DNA of 64,000 nucleotides, from the NCBI GenBank assembly GCA_030077755.1, contig JAQJZZ010000019.1, positions 1,376,501 through 1,440,500 on the forward strand. The letters run 5' to 3'. The stretch's first letter is position 1. Each line of letters begins with the position of its first letter. Below are positions 47,505 through 58,731 of the stretch, piece by piece. The stretch comes from Filosporella fistucella (taxonomy: Eukaryota > Ascomycota > Leotiomycetes > Helotiales). Both the position numbers and the translations under genes were made by a program. The notes beneath the pieces are model-generated. The model saw only the letters and a program-made list of their open reading frames with translations. It had not been told where the DNA came from and did not search any database.

Positions 47505-48600
47505 GGAAAAATTAAAGGCAATTTATAGCTATAATTTATTCTATATTATAAATAAAACCACAAAATAAGACAATAATAAAAAGAGGATAAGCTTCTAGTA
47601 ATATTTAATAGTTTAAACATTATTGTCTATGTAATATATATTAAAGGTCGAGTCTTAAAATAATATAGCAAATATTAAAAAATAGCTAAATACGTATTAT
47701 ATGTGATAAGTATAATAAATACTAACTTTAGAGCCCTTTTATAATATATCTTTAAAAGATTAGAAAGTTAATATGACTAGATTGAAAAGTCCTCCCGATC
47801 TTTGCACAAGGGCTTTTCAAGTAAACTAATAATACGCGTTAATTTTGCTATATACTCTAACTAGCACTAAGCAGGCGTTTAGCTATCCATCTTATTATTT
47901 AAGCTTTAAAACCTCTCCGGATAAAAGCTTTCTTTCGCTATATATAATATTTTAAAGGGGCGCGAAGGGCGGATAGCTCTTTTAAAGTTTTTAATATTAT
48001 ATAATAAGTATAGAATAATTACTATTGACCGAGTTTATAGAACTTTTTAAGCTAATATTAATATATCTTAAGGAGCTATTATCTCCGTCTTATGCTCACG
48101 GGTATTAGCTCTAATAGCGATTTTATATATCCCAAGCCTTATTTAAATGAAATTATATTCTCAAAGACGAGTAAATCTGTCTTCATTAATTATATATAAC
48201 CTAAAAATGACCTAGATAGCGACAAATTTCTATTAGGAGATCCCGATATGGATAACATGAGTAATAGTCTTATAAATTGAATTAAACGTAAACGACTAGA
48301 GGTATTCTAGGAGATTAATCCCACTTATAACCACGACTAAAATAATGAGCTCGACGAGGATAGAAATACTAATAGCGATAATGATACAATAACGGAGATA
48401 CGCTCGAGCACTTATTTAAGTAAAAATATTAAGAATATAATGGCCATAGAAATTATATCTAACTTAAATAAGATTCGGAAAGCGCTAGATATGATATTTC
48501 TTAGTGAGAAAAAGAAGGGAAATGCCAATTAATTTCAAGTTTAAGCAAGATATATCGATATGGCTAGTAGCGGTATATAACTTTATTTTACGGATATTGT
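47505..48600. repeat. AT-rich, RIP-like relic of unidentified repeat
   Basis: Sharply AT-rich compared with both flanks. On the plus strand about 48,175-48,530 retains a decayed frame with recognisable peptide stretches (LLGDPDMDNMSNSLIN, RNTNSDNDTITEIRSS) broken by TAA, TAG and TGA codons. An imperfect 12-bp inverted repeat with a 15-base loop (47782-47793 and 47809-47820) is present. It is not related to the gypsy elements of this window as far as I can see. Probably an old transposon fragment. Confidence 0.5.
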
Positions 48601-48891
48601 TCCTTCGGATTTCGAAGCCTGCTTTCCGCTAGGTGAATTCAGGAAAAATGACTTGTCTTTATGCCAAGAGAACCTCCTTTGGCAGCAGTCGTCGGGACTG
48701 CTCCGAGGTGCCTAGGAGATTGCCTGGAAGGGTGCCTTCACTTCTGTGTATATACGCAGAATACGCCAAGGCACCCCGGCTCTCTCTAAATAAACTGGAG
48801 CAAGCTAGTTTATAGTAACTTGGTGGACTAGTGTAGCCTGGATGATTAACTTGATTATTAGTAGCCTTTAGTCGACGTGGTGCCCTAATAC

Positions 48892-49140
48892 CTCTCTAGT
48901 ATACGAAGCCCCAGCATATAAGTCTCGTACCCTATTGCTTGACATAGCCATTGACGCATTGCAAGCCAAAAATTACTCCCTGAATCGTGTTATCAAATTT
49001 TCGGGGCAAAGATTGTATAAGACAATACGAGGCGGTGTTAATAATTTCAGGGACTCGGTGCCTATCATATCGGGTGCCGTATACGTGTTCTATCTAGCAG
49101 CATGTCTTAGCAGCGCATTCAATATTAGGTATGTGAGGAT
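48892..49140 (+). pseudogene. Possible gene fragment
   Basis: A plus-strand frame encodes a coherent segment (SRTLLLDIAIDALQAKNYSL, then VIKFSGQRLYKTIRGGVNNF, ending ACLSSAFNIR) just before a GTATGTGAG donor-like site. No upstream exon or start is convincing, and the following sequence is not clearly coding. It could be a leftover of a gene disrupted by the adjacent relic. No family is recognised. Confidence 0.25.
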
Positions 49141-49394
49141 CCAATAGCCTTAGTATCGTAAGCTCCTACTGGTTATGAGAGCGAGCATAGCTGTGAAGAG
49201 ATATGTCTCGACTTGGGCTTAGGAGGCTTAATTTCTAAGCTCGATCCCCTACAATACTTGCAGAGCTATGCGCAGCTTTTGTTGCTCTTAGATCAGTGGA
49301 GTGGATACCTGACCACCTTGCCGATCGAGCCTATCATAAGCACTCAAGGGTGCGATGGACGAGGTGCATCGGAAAATGGCTACTGCGATCGGAA

Positions 49395-49544
49395 GGCATC
49401 TGATACCAATTGATTCGAGTGTACATGAGAAAAGACAAGAAAGCTTACTCCACCGATAAGAAGTATTAAGGCATCTGCTACCAATTGATTCAAAAGTACA
49501 TGCGAAAAGACAGGAAAGCCTACTCCACCGATAACAAGTATTGA
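49395..49544. repeat. 75-bp tandem duplication
   Basis: Two adjacent 75-bp copies start at 49395 and 49470 with ggcatctg(a/c)taccaattgattc and share most positions. The period is a multiple of three and is open on the minus strand as a 25-residue repeat (GGVGFPVFSHVLLNQLVADA and a variant), but no gene is otherwise supported. It lies 240 bp upstream of the NLR-like gene. Confidence 0.8.
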
Positions 49545-49784
49545 GTGACCACGTGTTTTGTAGTGGCAGAAGCAAAAATAGGTGTCAGGTGAATTAGTAG
49601 GCATATTGCAGAGCAGTGCCACTTGTCTCACACGAAATACGAGCACAATGGCTCTCAAGCGCTTTAACCAGACTGTATTCTTCCAGGTATTATCTATCTG
49701 CCACCCCTCTTATGAAACTCATCTCTGTCGTTTGAGGAATTGCAACAATAAGTCTTTCCTTATCATATACAATTTCTCTCCAAA

Positions 49785-52700
49785 ATGGTGGTTCCGTTCG
49801 GATTCTCGATTGGCGACTTTATAGCTTCTATTGGTGCATTTATCAAAGGGGTAAAGGCTCTTCGGACTGTGAAAGGTGCATCGGATCAATTCAATGAATC
49901 TATCGAGAGTTTTGACATGTCAAAGAACCGCTTGCGAGAGTTATACAGAGATTACTGTTCAATAACACCACTGGAACAACAAGACAACGCCTTTCGTACG
50001 AGAGCTCAGAACCGGGACGAGGTAGTAAAGGAATACTCGAACGCTCTAGAACGTTATGAAAAGCACCTTGGGGGTTCTCTACAGGGGCGGAGACATAAAA
50101 TCCGGAGGATGGGAAAATCACTGAAATGGGCATTTGATTCCTCCATCCCGGAGCTAGTGGAAAAGTTACAAAATGAAGTCAACTTGCTTGAAAAAGATAT
50201 AAATCAGTGAGTAACGATGTTTGAATTGGTCGCAGATATTTGGCTGATGCAGACAGCCAACATAATCGCAACATGGAGAGTAGACTCACTTCAGAAGTCA
50301 TGCCTCCCCTGACCAAAATCTATGATATACGTCGCGATGTTCGTGAGATGCGTGCACAAAAGCACCAAGACGATCAAGGTAGTAGAAACATCTGTGGGTT
50401 CGCGCAGGCTTTGCTAAAAAAGAAATCATCAGAGAGATCGAGTGCTACTCGTAGAGAAGCTCTGAAATGGCTCGCGCCACTTGCAGGAGTTTTCGAGACA
50501 AAACAGCAAGATATATATGGTACCAGAGACCGACAAGACGGACTCGCACACGACGTTATCAAAAGGCCAGAGTTCAAGGAATGGAGAGCAGGCAAGGGCC
50601 AGAACCTATGCTGCTTTGGAAAACGTAAATTATCTCTGATGTAATCCATCTTGAAATAATACTAACTTCAATCCAGAGGGCATTGGCAAAACATTTTTAG
50701 CGTAAGCCACCATAATACAAACATATTTGCTTAGACTGATTTAGGCACAGTTCGATTGTCATCAACCATCTCAAAGCAGAAACTGGTGAAGGCTCCAACA
50801 CCGGATTGGCCTTCGTGTTTTGCAACAACAAGGAATCAATCCAACAGACCCCGGAGGCTTTGGTTTCAAGTATATTGCAGCAGCTACTCTGCAACACAAC
50901 TATTCTAGAGCAAGAAGTGATAAAGTTGTATGAATCTCATACACAGCGATCCACAAAGCCGAGGCTGGACGAGTATACCAACCTGCTTCGATCTGCGATT
51001 GAGGGTTTTAATAAGGTTTACATTGTCGTCGATGCAATTGATGAACTCTCGAGAGATGTCAATAAACGCTCGCAGAATTTGCTTGAAGAGCTTGCACGGC
51101 TAACTTCTGCGAATATCTTCTTAACCTCACGCGATTTACCGGTTCAGAATTTTTGGGTGCAGCACACCACTCAGATAGAAATAAGAGCTCTTGACTCTGA
51201 TATATCCAACTATCTCCAAGAGCGACTCTCTTCGGACCGAGTACCAAGGTTCATTGGTGAATACCCAAAGAGGAAAGAGACCATCATCAATGGCATCATC
51301 TCCAAAGTAAATGGGATGTGAGTCCGTAGTTTATACCCCCGCGTGTTCTCTACACTTTATCGAGCATGATCTAAACATAATAAACAGGTTTCTACTAGCC
51401 TCTCTGCAAATAGATTCATTACTAACCAAAACGAATTGGCGCGATCTCAGTGAAGCGATCAATACTCTCCCAGAGAAACTCCACGACGCCTTCACTGAAA
51501 TCATTGAGAGAATCAAAAGGGGCGATTCTAGTGGCACCGCATTGAAGATCCTCTACTGGATCAATTATGCGTCGAGGGAGTTGACTGTGGATGAAATCCA
51601 ACACGCTCTTGCGGTCAGACTTGGAGATCGAAAACTTGATCCGGACGGGTTCTTGGACGAAGAAAGCATCACCGCTATGTGTTGTGGCTTGGTCGCTATT
51701 CAGAAAGAGGCACGAACTATCACATTGAGACATGACAGCGTACGCGAGCACCTTCAACGAGATGGCACCAAGCATTTCCCGAGTGCTCAGGCAGACATAC
51801 AACAGACACTGTTAACTTACATGTCATTCGGTGTCTTTGCTCAAGGTCCCTGCGAATGTGACGAAGATATAGATCAACGAGTCAATGATTATCCACTACT
51901 CAGATATATAGGTCACAAATATGCCATATACACTGCAGCAGACGAATATATGGCTACAGAAGCCCGGAAAATAGCCATAGAGCTTCTCAGGGATAATGCG
52001 AAAGTCTCTTCTTTCATTCAAATTCTTCACCATCAGATTTTGAAACCGCCAGGTGACCAAAGGGAGAGAAATAAAAGATTTAAAGAAAGTCAAGACGACA
52101 GGTGTGCCGTTCATAGACTATGGCTTGCTGCATGTCTGGGCTTGACTGAGGATATCCAGCATATGCTAGATGGGACAACCGTTCTGGAGGAAACGGGTTA
52201 TGGGGAGACTGCACTACACTCTGCAGCTCGTTCCGGCAGAGCTGATATCATCGAACTATTGATCGAGGCTGGGGCTGACATTAATGCTCTTAATCAGAAC
52301 GGCGATACTGCGATACTCATTGTATCTTCGAGAACCTTTGCTGAGCATGCTCGGTCACTGCGGGTTTTGCTAAATAAAGGTGCAAATATCGAAGCTAAAG
52401 ATAATAATGGAGGGACTGCTCTTCACCACGCCGCTAGCTCTGGCAACGAGGGAACTTTGAGACTATTACTTGAAAAGAATCCGGATATCGAAGCTAAATA
52501 TAATAATGGGTGGACTGCTCTTCACTTCGCCGCTAACTCTGGCAACGAGGGAACTTTGAGACTATTACTAGAAAAGAATCCGGATATCGAAGCTAAAAAT
52601 AACGATGGAAGGACTGCTCTTCACCACGCCGCTAGCTCTGGCAACGAGGGAACTTTGAGACTACTACTTGAAAAGAATCCGGATATCGAAGCTAAAGATA

Positions 52701-53962
52701 ACGATGGAAGGACTACTCTTCACTTCGTCGCTAACTCTGGCAACGAGGGAACTTTGAGACTATTACTAGAAAAGAATCCGGATATCGAAGCTAAAAATAA
52801 CGATGGAAGGACTGCTCTTCACCACGCCGCTAGCTCTGGCAACGAGGGAACTTTGAGACTACTACTTGAAAAGAATGCAGATGTCGAAGCTAAAGACAAC
52901 GATGGATTCACTGCAGTCCACCATTCTCACAACGCTGTGAACGAAGGCCATATTTTGAGGATGCTTTTTAGCAAAGGAGCGGACGCCAATGCTTCGGGTC
53001 CGACTGCTACCCCACCATTATGGGCGGCTGTCGAAGCGGGGAGGCTGGAGATAGTGGAAATATTCCTCGACAACGGGGCCGATCCTTTCCCAAGACTATA
53101 CAGAGCAGGGAAAAACAATTATGATGAGATATTCAGTATGCTCTGGAAGAAGGCGGCGACCGGCGGTCGTCGAATGGCCGATTCTGAATTTCTGGTGCTT
53201 TCAGGGGATACACAGGAGATTTTTAAGCAATTGCTACAAGCTAGAGCCAGGATGTTGCTCGCAGATATTACGCTAGATTTCAACGGCAGTGGGAAGAATG
53301 AGAGCGAAGTCGAGAAGTTTGTGCGATACGTGGATAATGTCCGTGCGCTTGGGTTGGAACTTCAAAATGCAGTCGATAATGGGAGGGCCGACACTGAAGT
53401 TGAGAAGTTTGTGCGATGTGTGGATAATGTCCGTGCGCTTGGGTTGGAACTTCAAGATGCAGTCGATAATGGGAAAGCCGACATTGAAGTTGAGATGCTC
53501 AGTGAGATTGTTAGTGGGAAGGATGAGAGCGTTGATGGAGAGGATGAAAGTGCTGATGAAGAGGATGAAAGTGTTGATGAAGAGGTTGAGCGAGTTAATC
53601 GGGAGGATACGAGTGCCAGCCTGAGTCTCAGGCCTTTTCAGTTACGTCTACAACTTCAAGAAGCGAGCATGAGTGGCAAGAGTGCTTTATTCGCAGCTCT
53701 CCGAGTATATTCCAAGACAAATTTTGACGAAACAATCAACACTGGCATCGAGTTCTCAGGCATCGACTTTACGGCCGAAGGTGCCATTAGGGATGCAAGC
53801 TCCACAAGCCTTTCCATCACCCTAGACGCAGCCCTCGACAGAGCTATCGGCGCCGGTCGCCACTTTGCGAACGTCCGTCTGAGCCTTACTATAGCTCTGC
53901 TTCTGGCGATCCTACAGAAGGCGACCATCGCTCAATCAGAGTCCCTAGAGAACCATTCTTGA
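49785..53962 (+). CDS. NACHT-ankyrin NLR-like (STAND) protein, 1,327 aa
   Basis: Five exons (49785-50206, 50236-50624, 50677-50701, 50745-51317, 51388-53962) join in consistent phase. The third is only 25 nt and carries most of the P-loop. Residues 1-240 form a helical N-terminal domain of the type common in fungal NLR-like proteins (FSIGDFIASIGAFIKGVKAL). Walker A is GKQGIGKT at 269-276. Walker B is VYIVVDAIDEL near residue 375, and a sensor-like FLTSRDLP follows. A winged-helix-like region (ILYWINYASRELTVDEIQHA) precedes ankyrin repeats at about 740-1035. The C-terminus has a 30-residue duplication and an acidic stretch. Such proteins act in heterokaryon incompatibility and self/non-self recognition in fungi; the trigger here is unknown. 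The frame is intact. Confidence 0.94.
52390..52890 (+). repeat. 99-bp ankyrin repeat array, five near-identical units
   Basis: Five consecutive 33-residue units share the core SGNEGTLRLLLEKNPDIEAK with few changes. Alternating units are most alike (TALHHAASSGN against TLHFVANSGN types), giving a 198-bp higher-order period. Identity at synonymous sites is high, so the expansion is recent or kept uniform by recombination. Confidence 0.9.
53312..53491 (+). repeat. 90-bp tandem duplication in the NLR C-terminus
   Basis: Two 30-residue copies start at 53312 and 53402 and share EKFVRxVDNVRALGLELQ. They are followed by short acidic DEESVDEEDES-like repeats. All copies are in frame with the NLR gene. 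Confidence 0.88.
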
Positions 53963-54569
53963 GGCTGCGTGACAACAAGATTCCAGACATAGACGAGAGA
54001 TGAAAACGGGGCAAAAGAAGGTATATTAGGTACAAATAGATAAAGGCGTACGAAATGATTTATGAATCTTGCATTTTCCGATGGCATGGCGCCGCTGCCC
54101 CCGAGTGTTGAATGTATCTTGAATTACTTTCTCAGAGGGGCCGCAGCTACCTTAGTGTAAATTTGTATATAACCAGAAGCGCATCTACTCCTATTCCACT
54201 ATAGGAATTCTTCCTTCCATTCCATAGAAGCATAGTGCTTGCAATAAGTTTTGATTTGGTTGGATTTTTTTACGTAGCGAGAAGCCTGAGATTCGGGATG
54301 CATAGACAATTATCCACATTACATTAATCATACTTTGTACTTCTCCCTCAGGTCTTGATAATTTAGCTATCTTCGCTTTAGGGCATAGCTGTGGCTGAAA
54401 CCCAGGAGAGCAACTCCAATCAACCAATTTGGGGGCAAATTACAGAGTCTCACCCCAGCCGCGGCTGAAAAACCGAAAGGACAGCGAGAATGGGTCATCT
54501 ACTCCCCTCACATCGCATTATTCCCTTGCAAACCAATGGTAGGTTTTGGATAAACAAATACTGAGTACC
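53963..54569. other. Intergenic, no gene seen
   Basis: About 600 bp between two plus-strand genes, holding the 3' flank of the NLR gene and the promoter of the membrane-protein gene. No other feature is recognised. Confidence 0.55.
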
Positions 54570-56363
54570 ATGGCTCGAAAACCCCATGTCCGCCAAACCC
54601 CCACAGCTCTATACTCACAGTTTCCTACAAATGGGCAAATTCCTTTCAAGCAAGTTCTACAAGCGACTTGGGTTGCAACATTTGCTCTTTTCGTCGGAAT
54701 CTGTTTCGTCCTCGCAATCGTCTATACCGCCGATGGAAAGCCCACGAGTAGCAACAAGTGGTATGAAAACGCCCCGACTTTTATTGCTTTAGGAGCAGTC
54801 GTACTTCGAGCTTCGGTCGCCGCTTTGCTCGGTATTGCGCTTTATCAAAATCTGTGGCAGAATGTTGCTGGACCAGCCAAACCTAATCATGAAGAGCCGC
54901 GTGTTGAGACAGGAGTGGAGGGAGGCATCTCGTTGAAGAGAATTGAGTCTCTGCACTTGGCTTCACGTCTGGCGATCGGCATGTTAGCCCATCCGTTGTT
55001 CAAGGCTAGCTGGATAATTGGTTTCCTGGGACTGGCACTCACCTCTGCTGTCCAGCCTGTCCTGCAATCCGCTATTACCGTCAGGCAAGAAAAGAAGCTC
55101 ATATCAACCGCTTTACCGATATATCACCCTCAATTCAATGGATCGATTGCTCTAAGCGACACAGCAGCAATGTATGCAGCCGGTCCGACGACAATATCAA
55201 AGAGATCAGCAGTCACAGCTCTTATGGGAGAAAAAAGCGGACTTCTTTATACAGATGCTAATGTTACTGGCATTGCAAAATTTGGCCCGGTTAACTATCT
55301 CGACGTCAGCTGTACTATCGAAGCTGTCCCTGGAAACAAATCCAATCTAAACGGCTGGGACATATACAATTTTACCTACCGATATCCAGATGCGAAACCA
55401 GTTTCGACTACTTTTGATTTGAGCCAATTCCGCGATGTATTTAATACATCCGTCTTATATGACGGAGTGGAAATTTCGTGGGCTGCCAAATCTAGGGTGG
55501 AGGTGAAGGCCGTCATATTCAATAACACACATTATCTTAGGCACCTCTGTAATGTTCAAACCGCGATTGGGAGTTGTACTACTCATATTACCGCCGGAAT
55601 TGGAACCATGGGCGACCTTACATGCTTGAAAGATCGGTTTATCAATCTCGACGCTGACCTCGATAAGGAACTTTCATACTACGGACCGGCTGGTGGAGTG
55701 CCATCTCTATTCGTCTCTTTCTTACAAGTATTTGTTGGGAAGGCGGTGCTCGATATACGTAGCAGACTTAACCCTGGCAAATCTCTGTTCATGATGGGAA
55801 CCTTGGTTGCGGACACGGATAAGACGCTCACCATGCCGTCAGATCTGTTGTCACATATGCAACGGGTGCTCTGGGTCACGCCTTTGCTCGCAAAATTCGG
55901 TACTCCAGAACAAGAAGCACTGAACGTCACAATGTCTGTTTTGGATGAGCGTAATATAATTGTCTACAAATTCGACAAACCGCGAATCCTCATCACAGTC
56001 GCCGTCGTCCTTGTCATCTCCCTCGGATGTTTGGTCTATCTATCTCTTTGCAGTTGCGGAGCTTGCGGACGTCTCACAAGAGATAGCTTGGTTCATTCCC
56101 TCACAGTAGCGGGTCCAAACGGCCCTGCGATTAAAGGCGCGTGCTTGGCTTCTTTGAATGAAATACTCCACAAAGCGGGAGACGAGAAACTCAAGTTTGG
56201 TGTGCTTCTAGAGGCAACAGACTCGTTCAGCGGGCATGTGGGGTTTTCAGAACAGCCTGTTGCACCAGGACCTTATGAAAGTGCACCAGTTACAACTGTT
56301 GGAAAGCCGGTGCCGGGGAGGTGGTATGGGGGCCAGGGTGGTCTTAGAAAGAGGGATACTTAA
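54570..56363 (+). CDS. Multi-pass membrane protein with large glycosylated ectodomain, 597 aa
   Basis: A single exon starts at the ATG at 54570 (MARKPHVRQ); frame upstream lacks an ATG. Predicted membrane spans lie near residues 28-50 (ATFALFVGICFVLAIVYT), 70-93 (FIALGAVVLRASVAALLGIA), 150-170 (WIIGFLGLALTSAVQPVL) and 478-500 (ILITVAVVLVISLGCLVYLS). Between spans 3 and 4 is a domain of about 300 residues with NGS, NVT, NKS, NFT, NTS and NNT sequons and several Cys, likely extracellular or lumenal. A short cytosolic tail follows. This layout is common among uncharacterised fungal membrane proteins. I do not recognise the family with certainty, and no transport or enzyme motif is visible. Confidence 0.85.
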   Translation: MARKPHVRQTPTALYSQFPTNGQIPFKQVLQATWVATFALFVGICFVLAIVYTADGKPTSSNKWYENAPTFIALGAVVLRASVAALLGIALYQNLWQNVAGPAKPNHEEPRVETGVEGGISLKRIESLHLASRLAIGMLAHPLFKASWIIGFLGLALTSAVQPVLQSAITVRQEKKLISTALPIYHPQFNGSIALSDTAAMYAAGPTTISKRSAVTALMGEKSGLLYTDANVTGIAKFGPVNYLDVSCTIEAVPGNKSNLNGWDIYNFTYRYPDAKPVSTTFDLSQFRDVFNTSVLYDGVEISWAAKSRVEVKAVIFNNTHYLRHLCNVQTAIGSCTTHITAGIGTMGDLTCLKDRFINLDADLDKELSYYGPAGGVPSLFVSFLQVFVGKAVLDIRSRLNPGKSLFMMGTLVADTDKTLTMPSDLLSHMQRVLWVTPLLAKFGTPEQEALNVTMSVLDERNIIVYKFDKPRILITVAVVLVISLGCLVYLSLCSCGACGRLTRDSLVHSLTVAGPNGPAIKGACLASLNEILHKAGDEKLKFGVLLEATDSFSGHVGFSEQPVAPGPYESAPVTTVGKPVPGRWYGGQGGLRKRDT

Positions 56364-57842
56364 GTTCAAAGTCGGTAATTGGTAGTGTAGAACCAGCTGT
56401 TGAGATAGCTTGCTGGAAGGGTGCTTGTTGGCGACTATGCTTGTCATCACATCCATCAAATTCCGACACTGTATCTTCTGTCGAGTTTACGATGCAGTGG
56501 CCATCAGATATGCCGGTACTATGGAGAAGAAGGTGTAGTTTATACTAATATTAGTAGCTGTGAATTGAGTAGATCCTTCTCTTTTGATCCAGATCAAAGG
56601 TTTGAACATTGCCAAGCTTTGTAGGAAGTGTGACCAACGGTGTCCTTTTCGGGGCAGTACAATGGAGTCCTTGCGAGTCAAGTTACTCGGAAATGCGACG
56701 GCAGTTGAGTAGAGATGAGCACTGCGGTTTGTAGAACCTTAATCTTGAGGATTGTAACAAATCAGGTAGATAGCGGTGGATAAGTTCTGCATCGGGGCAG
56801 CCTCGCAGAAAGGGGTCCGATTAACATACCCTCCATGCATTGCTTGTGAGTGTAGGTAAAGTGTGGGAGCCATACAACTTTGAAAATCTCAAGTGAGATC
56901 CGATAGCAAAATGATTAGGTGCGGATATCTTGGATTGACCTTACTATAGAACGTCGTCTGCATATTCTGGAGAGCTATATTTTTGTAGAGATCTCGAACC
57001 TTAAAGTCCTTGGAAATTATACACATTTCGACTAAATCAGACGACGAGACTATAGACTTTGAAGCCTGAAAAAGAGCCAAGTCAGACAAACAATTGTACT
57101 CTTGGACTTGTTACTTGTTCCCCGAGGGATGCCTTTCCTTCTATGCCATCTGAAATAGAGGCAAGGCATAAGATTGAAACCTTAAACTACAAATCCTTGT
57201 TCATAAAACATCTAAAATGACCATTAAAGATATTTCTGAAATTGCAAGCCCTTCTTGATTTGCACGCACTTGGAATCAGTGCACTATAATACTAACTTTG
57301 GTGTTATGGATCATGTTTCTCCTTCTTGCACATCGTATTCAGTTAGTAAGCTTGCCGCTCTTGCACAGACGCTAATCGCCCTCGGCTCACTCTTGGCCTC
57401 AAGCTCCCACGTGACTCATGATCACGTTGTAGCAAATACCTTAACATTGATTTAGCAATGAGGTAGGGTAGGTATTCTCTTCACAAAATCACAAGTGCTT
57501 AAATCCTGGAGTTAAATATTATGAATCCCACAAGCAACCTTTTTACCTTTTGGCCTAATAACGAATCATTTGTAAACAGAAATCCTACCTAAATGTCACA
57601 AGCTATCAATCTGGAAATATTTTCAGCTGAGTGGCTGATAGGTTTCAGCTCCTGAGCTCCGCGTTTCCTGATTTAGTATCACTCACTGTCCTATGCCGAA
57701 TGGTTGCAGCTAGATACCTAGCCTTATGCAATGAGGCGGGTTGTGCGGGGTTAGATGGAAGGTGTATAAAGATGGAGAGGGTCGAATGCAAGTGATAGAC
57801 TCTTGCAAAAAGCGTCAACTCTCTTGGTCGATTTCTAACACC
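56364..57842. other. Intergenic, no gene supported
   Basis: About 1.5 kb with short chance frames. No repeat, RNA gene or exon chain was recognised. Confidence 0.5.
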
Positions 57843-58731
57843 ATGGCGCCAACCATCTTTGAACGCATCAAGTTCTATGTCCTCCCTGCACTTCTTATAC
57901 TCGCAAGTTTTGCATGTAAACAAGTCCCTCGAGATCTCTGAAAGACAATACTGACACGGTGCAATTCCAGATTTTCTCCTAACAGCTATTAGCGAGCCTA
58001 AGCTCCTACTGACAGACTTTCGAAGGTATCGCGACAGCGCTTTTGCTAAACTATGGCTTGCTATCGGGCCTACCTTCGCTAAAGAAATGCCGGTGGCTTT
58101 CAACGCGAACACGCTCCTCGCGAGCTCTCGCGGCGTTATCCTCGACGTAGGGCCTGGGGGAGGCCATCAATTGTTCCGATTCTTGCACCCAGAGAATATC
58201 ACAATGATTTATGGTGTAGAGCCAGGTGTGGACATGCACGCTGAGCTGGCTGAGCGGGCAGAGAAGTCTGGGCTGGGTGGGAAGTACAAGATTCTCGCAT
58301 GTGGTGCTGAATTAAACTCATTGATTCCTGGGTTGGCGAAGGAAGGGTTGCTTGATGAGAAGAAAACTTTAGGGGATGGGGTGTTTGATGAGATTGTTTG
58401 TATTCGTGTGCTCTGTGGCGTGCCACAGTTGCAGGAGACGGTGGATGTGCTGTACAAGTGCTTGAAGCCGGGCGGGAGATTGGTTGTCTGTGAACACGTT
58501 GTGAATAATGGCAAAGGAGGAGGCAACGTTGTCGGGTGGTTCTTACAGTATCTTTATATGGCACTGGGCTGGCAGTTTTTCCTGGGGGGATGTTGCCTCA
58601 CGAGGGATACTACCGCCGTTTTGATGAAAGCGGCAGAAGCAGATGGTGGTTGGGCAAAGGTGCAATTAGAGAGGGTTGATGAGTGGTCAACAATTCCGCA
58701 TATTGTTGGGTATTGTACGAAAAGGACATGA
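57843..58731 (+). CDS. Membrane-anchored class I SAM methyltransferase, METTL7-like, 277 aa
   Basis: Exon 1 (57843-57915) encodes a short head and the start of a transmembrane helix (FYVLPALLILASFAC). Exon 2 (57971-58731) continues it (YFLLTAISEP); the join is phase 1 with a GTAAAC donor and a TCCAG acceptor. The total is 834 nt. Motif I of the Rossmann-type methyltransferase is ILDVGPGGGHQ, followed by an acidic motif II region (YGVEPGVDM) and motif III-like CLKPGGRLVVCEHV. The C-terminus ends STIPHIVGYCTKRT. An N-terminal anchor plus Methyltransf_11 domain and this C-terminal pattern resemble METTL7/TMT1 thiol methyltransferases of ER or lipid droplets. The substrate is inferred, not shown. 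Confidence 0.9.

Noticed and set aside
47782..47820. Inverted repeat ttgaaaag...cttttcaa as terminator or transposon end
   Set aside because: Inside AT-rich relic sequence a 12-bp imperfect hairpin is expected by chance; no matching partner or target duplication found.
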